64,000 bases of DNA from AP-15 sp963747735. GTDB taxonomy: Bacteria > Pseudomonadota > Alphaproteobacteria > ATCC43930 > CGMCC-115725. Positions 54,154-61,128 of the stretch are shown here, piece after piece. The stretch is taken from positions 439,691-503,690 of the forward strand of contig CAVVGE010000004.1 of assembly GCA_963747735.1 (NCBI GenBank). Direction: 5' to 3'. The translations under genes were made by a program, and so were the position numbers. The notes under the pieces are model-generated. The model saw only the letters and a list, made by a program, of their open reading frames with translations, ran no database searches and was not told where the DNA came from. Numbering within the stretch: the stretch's first letter is position 1; each line of letters opens with the position of its first letter.

Positions 54154-54378
54154 GGGCTGCTCTCCCTGCGACAATTGTTGCGCCGAGCGTTGCCGATAAC
54201 GTCAACATACCGTGCTTTCCCGACCTTTTTAAGGCGAGCACTCGGCTCGCGCGCGCTGACCGCGAGAACAGCTATGGGCCGCAGCGACAGGTCGAGCAAA
54301 CCGCAGCGGGTCCAAACGGTTGCGCCCTCCCAGCCGAGGAGCTAAGACCGGCTCAGCACTCAGCATGGGAGAAGCGGC

Positions 54379-56079
54379 GTGGCGCGCGGCGAAGACCAGC
54401 ACAAAAACCCGAAATCCAACATCGAGATTGCCCAGGAAGCCGAGATGCGCCCGATCGGCGCCATCGCCGAGAAGCTCGGCATCCCGGATTCGGCGATCGA
54501 GCCCTATGGCAAATACAAGGCCAAAATCGCGCTCGACTATGTCCGGGCGCTGCCCGAAAAGGCGAACGCCAAGCTCATCCTCGTCACCGCGATCACGCCG
54601 ACCCCGGCCGGCGAAGGCAAGACGACGACCACGGTCGGGCTTGGCGACGCGCTCAACCTGCTCGGCAAAAAGGCGATGCTGTGCCTGCGCGAAGCGAGCA
54701 TGGGGCCGTGCTTTGGCGTCAAGGGCGGGGCGGCCGGCGGCGGCTATGCCCAGGTCGTTCCGATGGAGGACATCAACCTCCATTTCACCGGCGATCTGCA
54801 TGCGATCGGCGCCGCCAACAACCTGCTCGCCGCCCTCGTCGACAACCACATCTATTACGGCCTCGAGCCGCGCCTCGACCCGCGCCGGGTCACCTGGCGC
54901 CGCGCGATGGACATGAACGACCGGGCATTGCGCTCGACGATCTCCTCGCTCGGCGGCGTCGCCAACGGCTATCCGCGCGAGGACGGGTTCGACATCACCG
55001 CCGCCTCGCAGGTGATGGCGACCTTCGCCCTGGCGACGAGCCTGCAGGATTTACAGCGCCGGCTCGGCAACATCCATGTCGGCCAGACGCGCGAGCGCAA
55101 GCCGGTGACCGCTTCCGACGTCAAGGCGGCTGGGTCGATGACGGCACTCCTCAAAGACGCGCTCGCGCCCAACCTGGTGCAGACGATCGAGCACAATCCG
55201 GTCTTTATTCATGGCGGGCCGTTCGCCAACATCGCGCATGGCTGCAATTCGGTGATCGCCACGACCGCGGCGCTGAAGCTCGCCGATTACGTCGTCACCG
55301 AAGCCGGGTTCGGCGCCGATCTCGGGGCCGAGAAATTTATCGACATCAAATGCAGGAAGGCGGGGCTGCACCCGGCCGCGGCGGTGGTGGTGACGACGGT
55401 CAGGGCGTTGAAGATGCACGGCGGCGTGGCGCTCAACGCGTTGCGCGAGGAGAATGTCGAGGCGCTCGAAAAAGGTTTTGCCAATCTTCACCGGCATCTT
55501 GCCAACATCCGCCAGTTCGGGCTGCCGGCGGTGGTCTCGGTCAACCGGTTTAGCGCCGACACGCCGCGCGAGCACGAGCGGTTGAAGGAGCTGTGCGCCG
55601 CCGAGGGGGTGAAAGCGGTCATCGCCGACCATTGGGCGCAAGGCGGCGAGGGCGCGATCGAGCTCGCCCGCGAGGTCGTCGATCTCGCCGAAAGCGGCAC
55701 GGCAAAGCTCAATTTTCTCTATCCCGACGAGATGCCGCTGATCGACAAGATCCGCACCATTGCCCAGCGCCTATACGGCGCCGCGGACATCGAGGCGGGG
55801 AAAGCGGTGCAGGACCAGCTCGCCCAGTTCCAGGACCAGGGCTACGGCCATTTCCCGGTTTGCATCGCCAAGACCCAGCTCAGCTTTTCGACCGACCCCA
55901 GCCTCAAGGGCGCGCCCAGCGGCCATACCGTGGCGGTGCGCGAGGTGCGCCTCTCGGCGGGCGCGGAGTTCGTCGTCGCGATCTGCGGCGAGATCATGAC
56001 GATGCCGGGCCTGCCGCGCGTGCCGTCGGCGAACAACATCGAGGTCGATGCCGCAGGCAAGATCACCGGCCTCTTCTGA
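54379..56079 (+). CDS. fhs: Formate-tetrahydrofolate ligase
   Basis: ATP-driven ligase that makes 10-formyl-THF from formate. 566 residues from a GTG at 54379. P-loop TPTPAGEGKTTTTVGLGDAL at residues 74-93, then REASMGPCFGVKGGAAGGGY, MEDINLHFTGDLHAIGAANN, the HGGPFANIAHGCNSV and TEAGFGADLGAEKF blocks. It is complete. An unknown gene and then 5-formyl-THF cyclo-ligase follow in the same direction, so this looks like a C1-folate operon. Confidence 0.97.
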   Translation: MARGEDQHKNPKSNIEIAQEAEMRPIGAIAEKLGIPDSAIEPYGKYKAKIALDYVRALPEKANAKLILVTAITPTPAGEGKTTTTVGLGDALNLLGKKAMLCLREASMGPCFGVKGGAAGGGYAQVVPMEDINLHFTGDLHAIGAANNLLAALVDNHIYYGLEPRLDPRRVTWRRAMDMNDRALRSTISSLGGVANGYPREDGFDITAASQVMATFALATSLQDLQRRLGNIHVGQTRERKPVTASDVKAAGSMTALLKDALAPNLVQTIEHNPVFIHGGPFANIAHGCNSVIATTAALKLADYVVTEAGFGADLGAEKFIDIKCRKAGLHPAAAVVVTTVRALKMHGGVALNALREENVEALEKGFANLHRHLANIRQFGLPAVVSVNRFSADTPREHERLKELCAAEGVKAVIADHWAQGGEGAIELAREVVDLAESGTAKLNFLYPDEMPLIDKIRTIAQRLYGAADIEAGKAVQDQLAQFQDQGYGHFPVCIAKTQLSFSTDPSLKGAPSGHTVAVREVRLSAGAEFVVAICGEIMTMPGLPRVPSANNIEVDAAGKITGLF

Positions 56080-56091
56080 GGTGCGAAAGCA

Positions 56092-56526
56092 ATGCCGATG
56101 AAGCTCGCCGAAGCAACCGAGTTGGCCTACCCGCGCAAGCTTGTCGAGCAGATCATTCTTGGCTTGTCGAACCCGCTCAATCGCCACCTCGTCAAATTGG
56201 TCGGGTTCGAGTTTTCGCCGGAGCTGCGGCACCATTTCCGCCGCGAGCTGCGCACCTGGCTGAATGAAATTCAGGCGCTGCGGCTCAAGCCGAACAGCCG
56301 AACCGGCTCGTTCAAATTCTATTTCGACCTGCTTTACGACTATCCTTTCGGGGGCATCGAAATTCGCAACATGCAGGCAATCATCGATCTGGTTGCCGAC
56401 GAATACGAAGACGCGCGGCCGACAAAGCAGGCGGCGGAGATGGCGCGCTGGCTAAGGGATTTCCATACCCGTTTGGCCGAGCGCTTGCACAATGGCGAAG
56501 ACGGGCTCGATCTGATCCCGGAATAG
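56092..56526 (+). CDS. Hypothetical protein between two folate C1 genes
   Basis: 144 residues, 12 bases after fhs and 16 bases before the cyclo-ligase. I do not recognise the family. It seems soluble and helical: PRKLVEQIILGLSNPLNRHLVKL, SPELRHHFRRELRTWLNEIQAL, TGSFKFYFDLLYDYPFGGIE, MQAIIDLVADEYEDARPT and MARWLRDFHTRLAERLHNGE. Aromatic-rich FKFYFDLLYDYPFG is striking. Base composition matches its neighbours. Tight spacing on both sides argues for co-transcription and a role tied to formate or folate metabolism, but that is inferred from position only. Confidence 0.7.
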   Translation: MPMKLAEATELAYPRKLVEQIILGLSNPLNRHLVKLVGFEFSPELRHHFRRELRTWLNEIQALRLKPNSRTGSFKFYFDLLYDYPFGGIEIRNMQAIIDLVADEYEDARPTKQAAEMARWLRDFHTRLAERLHNGEDGLDLIPE

Positions 56527-56542
56527 CGATCGGGACCCGAAG

Positions 56543-57145
56543 GTGGAGCTTGCCGCGGTAAAGGTATGGCGGAGGGCCGAGCGCGAGCGCCTGCTGGCAT
56601 TGCGCACCGGCACCGACCCGGCGCAGCGCCGCGCATGGGGCAGCGCGATCGAGCCGCGCCTGCGCGTGCTGCTCGCCGAGCGGCCGGGGATCACCCTCGG
56701 CGTCTATTGGCCGTTCCGCGCCGAGTTCGACCCGCGCCCGCTGGTCGATCGGCTGATCGCCGACGGCTATGGCGTCGCGCTCCCGGTTGTCATCGAAAAA
56801 AAAGGGCCGCTCGAATACCGCGCCTGGCGACCGGGCGAGCCGCTCGTCAATGGCGTGTGGAACATTCCGGTCCCGGAAAAGCGCGACATCGTCGTGCCGC
56901 AGGCGGTGCTGGCGCCGCTCGTCGGCTTTGACCGGGAAGGCTACCGGCTCGGCTATGGCGGCGGCTATTTCGACCGGACTTTGGCGGCGCTAAAGCCGCG
57001 GCCGCTGGCGATCGGTGTCGGTTTCGAAATGTCGTCGCTCGAAACCATCCATCCGCAGGATTTCGATATCCCGATGGATGCGATCGCAACCGAGGCCGGC
57101 CTGCGACGGCGACTGGCGTGCGATGGCGGGATTATATATGGTTAA
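56543..57145 (+). CDS. 5-formyltetrahydrofolate cyclo-ligase
   Basis: Recycles 5-formyl-THF to 5,10-methenyl-THF with ATP. 200 residues from a GTG at 56543. LGVYWPFRAEFDPRPL, GVWNIPVPE and the nucleotide-binding LVGFDREGYRLGYGGGYFDRTLA are the family hallmarks; AIGVGFEMSS then leads to the end. Its position after fhs forms a one-carbon folate module. Confidence 0.93.
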   Translation: MELAAVKVWRRAERERLLALRTGTDPAQRRAWGSAIEPRLRVLLAERPGITLGVYWPFRAEFDPRPLVDRLIADGYGVALPVVIEKKGPLEYRAWRPGEPLVNGVWNIPVPEKRDIVVPQAVLAPLVGFDREGYRLGYGGGYFDRTLAALKPRPLAIGVGFEMSSLETIHPQDFDIPMDAIATEAGLRRRLACDGGIIYG

Positions 57146-57178
57146 CGGCGTTCCACGCGATCGGAAAGGAAGCGCCCG

Positions 57179-57856
57179 ATGCCAGCTCGCCGACACCGCA
57201 CGCGCCTCGATCTGAAACAAGGAGCGATGGCGCTCGTCCTTGCCGGGTTTTCCGGTGTTGCCGCGCACGCCTCGGTGATCAGCCCGACACCGACCTTGAC
57301 GCCGGCGAACGGGGTTTATGCCGGCGAGGGTACGCCCGGCTGCTTTCCCACGGTCAATATTTGCGTCGGCGCCGGCACCTTCACGATCACGTCGGCGACG
57401 AGCTCCTTCGGCCCATCGGGTCAGGATATCGATATCGACGGTGTCTTCGCCGCGGCGCTGACCACCAATATCGGCCATCTTCCCCTTGGCCGGCTGACCT
57501 TGAGCGGGAGCGCGGAGGAGGCGGTCGCCGGCCGGCTCGGACCCGGCGATATCGGGACATGGTCGGCCAGCCTCTCCTCGCTCGACCTTTCCGGCATCGT
57601 CGAGGGCGACCTCGTAACGGTCGGGCTCGATCCCAATAACCCGACCACAGGCACGGACTCGATCGCGCCGGCCGGCGCTGATTTCCTGATCACCAGCTTC
57701 TTCGACGTGTTCGCCGAGATATCGGTAGGGCCGCTCACGGTCTCCCGCGAACTGCGCATCGATCTGGTGCCGGTCCCGGAGCCGGCCACATTGGCCTTGC
57801 TCGGCCTGCCGCTCGCCGCGCTGGTTTGGCGTCGGCGCGGCCCAGCCCGAGGCTGA
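57179..57856 (+). CDS. Exported PEP-CTERM anchor protein
   Basis: 225 residues. Signal peptide GAMALVLAGFSGVAAHA near the N-terminus and a C-terminal sorting tripartite tail: VPVPEPATLALLGLPLAAL followed by VWRRRG. That tail is recognised by exosortases (EpsH). The middle is Thr/Gly/Ser-rich beta sheet with few charges (TFTITSATSSFGPSGQDI, DIDGVFAAALTTNIG). Such proteins are thought to be delivered to the surface or to exopolysaccharide. No exosortase gene is in the window. Confidence 0.85.
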   Translation: MPARRHRTRLDLKQGAMALVLAGFSGVAAHASVISPTPTLTPANGVYAGEGTPGCFPTVNICVGAGTFTITSATSSFGPSGQDIDIDGVFAAALTTNIGHLPLGRLTLSGSAEEAVAGRLGPGDIGTWSASLSSLDLSGIVEGDLVTVGLDPNNPTTGTDSIAPAGADFLITSFFDVFAEISVGPLTVSRELRIDLVPVPEPATLALLGLPLAALVWRRRGPARG

Positions 57857-57872
57857 GCCGCCGGCATCGCGC

Positions 57873-58781
57873 TTACTGCCGCGTGTATTTGACGACGCGG
57901 CGCACGCGGCCCCATTCGCCCGGCTGCACGACATAGAGGTCGCGGTGTGAATCGACCCAGATGCCGTGGCAGGAGCGGTGGATCGGGCCGCCCCAGCGCG
58001 CCAGCCGCTCGCCGTCCAGGGTCAGGATGCTGACCATGCCGCCATTGTGCTCGGGGATATAGACGATATCGTCCTTGTCGACATAAAAGAATGCCGGCCC
58101 GATCAGCTCGGTCGGCCAGACTTCCAGCAATTTTCCCATCTGGTCGAAGATCTGCACGCGGTCGTTTTCGCGATCGGCGACCAGCAAGCGCCCGCGCCGG
58201 TCGACCCACACGCCGTGCGGCAGGTTGAACTGGCCCGGCCCATTCCCGGGCTCGCCCCAGGAAAAGAGATATTTGGCGTCGGCCGAAAATTTGTGGACGC
58301 GGGCGTTGCCGTAGCCGTCGCTCATAAACATCTCGCCGCTCGGGGCAAAGGCGATGTCGGTCGGCAGGTTGAACGGGCCGCCGCCATGCGTGACCTTTTT
58401 CCAGGCGGCCGAGCTGAAATCGTCGGCCGGCACCCCGGTGTCGGAGCGTTGGCCTTTGACGCCGATCGTCTGCAACAGCTCGCCATCGGCGGTGAACTTC
58501 ATAAACTGCATGTGATGCTCGTCGGTGAGCCAGACGTTGTCGTGCTCGTCGATGCGGATCGCATGCGGAAAGGTGAAGAGGCCCGCTCCCCAGGATTTGA
58601 GGAAATTGCCGTCGCGGTCGAAGACCACGACCGGATGCTCGGGGTTGCGGTTGAAGCAATAAACCCGGTCTTGTGAATCGACCGATACGGCGCACGCCCG
58701 AACCTCGACATCGGCCGGCGGGCGGGCCCAATCCTCGTTGACCCGATAGGTGTAGTCGCCGCTGCCTACGATCGCTTCCAT
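57873..58781 (-). CDS. NHL-repeat six-bladed beta-propeller protein (paralogue 2)
   Basis: 302 residues from ATG 58781. It begins EAIVGSGDYTYRVNEDWARPP, aligned with paralogue 1 (AAIVGQGDYKYRIIEDWAKLP). Blades: VDSQDRVYCFNRNPEHPV, VFDRDGNFLKSWGAG, RIDEHDNVWLTDEHH, GEMFMSDGYGNARVHKF, GRLLVADRENDRVQIFDQMGK and DIVYIPEHNGGMVSI. Same fold and same doubt about function. The two copies lie about 14 kb apart on the same strand. Confidence 0.82.
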   Translation of the reverse strand: MEAIVGSGDYTYRVNEDWARPPADVEVRACAVSVDSQDRVYCFNRNPEHPVVVFDRDGNFLKSWGAGLFTFPHAIRIDEHDNVWLTDEHHMQFMKFTADGELLQTIGVKGQRSDTGVPADDFSSAAWKKVTHGGGPFNLPTDIAFAPSGEMFMSDGYGNARVHKFSADAKYLFSWGEPGNGPGQFNLPHGVWVDRRGRLLVADRENDRVQIFDQMGKLLEVWPTELIGPAFFYVDKDDIVYIPEHNGGMVSILTLDGERLARWGGPIHRSCHGIWVDSHRDLYVVQPGEWGRVRRVVKYTRQ

Positions 58782-59111
58782 CGTTTCCCCTTTCTGGGTT
58801 TTCGCCAGCCGTCGCGCATCATAGCACGGGCTGTTCGCCGCCGATCTACAACCCGGTCATGCAACGCCTGCATGCGGGCGAGGCGACGGCCCCGCCAGCT
58901 TATTGTAATATAGTTCTGCCAATCTGAAAGACTGTTAAAGCAATGCCTTATTGTCCTGGTCGATTTACCCATAAACTCGCAAATGTCATATTGACGCCCT
59001 AAAAATTTCCTTATTTATCGGCCAATTCAATCCCGGTCGTACCTTGCCCACGTCCGGAAGCTCGCTCTTCCGCGGCGATGCATCGAAACCGACTAAGGGG
59101 AAAAAGCGCGG
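58782..59111. other. Intergenic region, AT-richer than average
   Basis: About 330 bases with no credible gene. The middle (58900-59020) is AT-rich; the AAGGGGAAAAAGCG before 59112 provides the ribosome site for the next gene. No clear promoter pair is identified. Confidence 0.4.
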
Positions 59112-59336
59112 ATGACTTATAAAATCTCGTATCAGGACGGGGTGCCGATCTCGATCCGCAAATGGCGCAACGACGATGCGGCACGCACCGAAACCTTCGG
59201 CTCCGAAGCGGAGGCGCTGCGGCGCGCCCGCGAGCTGATCGACGACGAGCACCAAAGGGTCGTGGTCAGCGACGGCACCGGCAACGCTGTGGGAGGCATC
59301 CGCCTGCAGCTCAAGCTGGGGCTGTTTGCGGAATAG
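59112..59336 (+). CDS. Small conserved hypothetical protein
   Basis: 74 residues: TYKISYQDGVPISIRKWRND, AARTETFGSEAEALRRAREL, IDDEHQRVVVSDGTGNAVGG and a short IRLQLKLGLFAE end. A strong AAGGGG site precedes the ATG. From memory, similar proteins occur in Bradyrhizobium and relatives with no known role. Single alpha-beta domain, cytoplasmic, no cysteines. Confidence 0.68.
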   Translation: MTYKISYQDGVPISIRKWRNDDAARTETFGSEAEALRRARELIDDEHQRVVVSDGTGNAVGGIRLQLKLGLFAE

Positions 59337-59416
59337 GGCCGAGAGGGCTTGCGGGCGGGTGGCGGAGGGCCCGCCTGCAACGCCTCGCCACGGTGCAACG
59401 CCTCGCCACGAGCCGG

Positions 59417-59887
59417 TCAGCGCTGGCCGAGATCGGTCACCGTCGGCAGATACTGCTGCGCGGTCTGCGGCGCCATTGCCAGCACCTGGAAGCTGCCGCC
59501 GCCAGCCGCCGAGCCGACCTGCCAATTCGGCACGCCCATGACCTGAACATAGCTCTGCATGCCGGGCGCCAGCTGGACGGTGTCGCCGCGCCCGGTCGGC
59601 GTGCCATAAGCCTGCACCGTCAAACGGTAGGTGCCCGGCACAAAATCGTGAAAATACGCGGTGCCCTCCTTGGCCGGCGCCAGCGGCACGCTGTTGGCGT
59701 AGACCACCGGGTCGGCGGCATCGACATTGCCGCCCGGCGGGTTCGCCTGCCGCAGCACCCAAAGCCGCGCCATCCCCGAGGTGATCGCCGGGGTGGGCGA
59801 AGCGGTCTGCGTCGCCGGCGCCGCGCAGCCGGCGAGCCCGAGCAAAGCAATTGAAAGGCCGCAGCCCTTTGCCATCGTCCGGCGCAT
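59417..59887 (-). CDS. Lipoprotein of unknown function (DUF2846-like)
   Basis: 156 residues from ATG 59887 with an AGGGAGGA site. Lipobox LLGLAGCAAP predicts a lipidated Cys. The mature domain MARLWVLRQANPPGGNV, VYANSVPLAPAKEGTAYFHDF and PGTYRLTVQAYG resembles the small beta-sandwich DUF2846 family (outer-membrane or periplasmic). Divergent from the EamA transporter. Role unknown. Confidence 0.75.
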   Translation of the reverse strand: MRRTMAKGCGLSIALLGLAGCAAPATQTASPTPAITSGMARLWVLRQANPPGGNVDAADPVVYANSVPLAPAKEGTAYFHDFVPGTYRLTVQAYGTPTGRGDTVQLAPGMQSYVQVMGVPNWQVGSAAGGGSFQVLAMAPQTAQQYLPTVTDLGQR

Positions 59888-60055
59888 GATCGTCCTCCCT
59901 GTTGTCGTCGGCTCGCCAAACCGGCTGAGCGCGAGGCTCGCCGATGGCCGGTGCCGCAGCACCATCGTAATCGACCATCAGCCGGCTTGCCACGCTGCTC
60001 CTCTGTTCCTAGGGATGTGGCCAACGGTGCATTGGAGCGTTGGAGCGACGGCCGG

Positions 60056-60922
60056 ATGCCGCGGGTCGTTTACCTTTATCTGGCGATCATCGTCCTCAGC
60101 TGGGCCGGCAACTGGCCGTTGATGAAGCTGGCGCTGGGCTCGGCGCCGCCGCTGGTGTTCGTGCTGCTGCGGCTCGGCGGCTCGGTGGCGCTGATCGCCG
60201 CGGTGCTCGTCGCCCGGCGGTCGCCGCTGGTGCCCGAGCGCGGCGAGCGCTGGGGCCTCTTTTGGGTCGGCCAGCTCCAGGTCGGCGCCTATCTGATCTT
60301 TAGCATTATCGGTCTGGCGATCGTGCCGCCCGGCCGCGCGATCGTGCTGGCCTATACGATGCCGCTGTGGTCGATCCCGATCGGCCTGTGGCTGTGGCCC
60401 GAGCCGCTCGGCCGGTTTCAGCTCGCCGGCGCCGCGGTCGGCTTTGCCGGCCTCTTTCTGTTCATGAACCCGGGGCTCCTCGATTGGGGCGACCGTCGCG
60501 TATTGGCCGGCAACGCTGTTCTGCTGCTCGCCGCGATCTCCTGGGCGCTCGGCTCCTGTCTCTACCGCCGGCGGCTGTGGCGCTCGGGGGTCTGGGCGCA
60601 GACCTTCTGGCAGCTCGCGGTCAGCATGATCCCGGTGGCGGCGATGGTCGTGCCGGGCCTCGGCCGCGAGCCGATCCACTGGACGGCGTTCCTCTTCGCG
60701 GTCCTCCTCTACAACTGGGTGGTGACGACGGCGCTCGGCTATTTCTTGTGGAGCAAGGTCTTGACGATGATGCCGGCGGCCACCGCGGGGCAGGTCCTGG
60801 CTTTGACCCCGGTCGGCGGTTTTCTGCTGTCGACCCTGATCTTCGGCGGCGCCGTCACCGGCGATATCCTCGCCAGCATCGCGCTGATCGTCGCCGGCAT
60901 CGCCCTCACCCTGCGCGCTTGA
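60056..60922 (+). CDS. EamA/DMT-superfamily membrane transporter
   Basis: 288 residues from ATG 60056. Ten membrane helices in two EamA repeats, starting LYLAIIVLSWAGNWPLMKLAL, with the APPLVFVLLRLGG and AIVLAYTMPLWSIPIGLWLW helices in repeat one and WALGSCLYRRRLWRSGVW linking to repeat two. It ends GFLLSTLIFGGAVTGDILASIALIVAGIAL. Members export amino acids, sugars or drugs; the substrate is unpredictable. Confidence 0.9.
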   Translation: MPRVVYLYLAIIVLSWAGNWPLMKLALGSAPPLVFVLLRLGGSVALIAAVLVARRSPLVPERGERWGLFWVGQLQVGAYLIFSIIGLAIVPPGRAIVLAYTMPLWSIPIGLWLWPEPLGRFQLAGAAVGFAGLFLFMNPGLLDWGDRRVLAGNAVLLLAAISWALGSCLYRRRLWRSGVWAQTFWQLAVSMIPVAAMVVPGLGREPIHWTAFLFAVLLYNWVVTTALGYFLWSKVLTMMPAATAGQVLALTPVGGFLLSTLIFGGAVTGDILASIALIVAGIALTLRA

Positions 60923-61128
60923 GGTAGCCCGTCAGAGGACCCGCCGCAGCGCCCAAAACGTCCGCGAACGCGGCCCACTAATCTAAGACGCGCAAGCGGA
61001 CCGGAACCGGATGAGTTTGACGGGGTTTAGCATGAGCCTAATTTGCCGAGGCTTGGCCGAGCAGCTTACGATGCTCACGCATTCCCGCGGCGGCGGGGCG
61101 ATGCGCCGTAAGACCGCCACTCCTGAGG

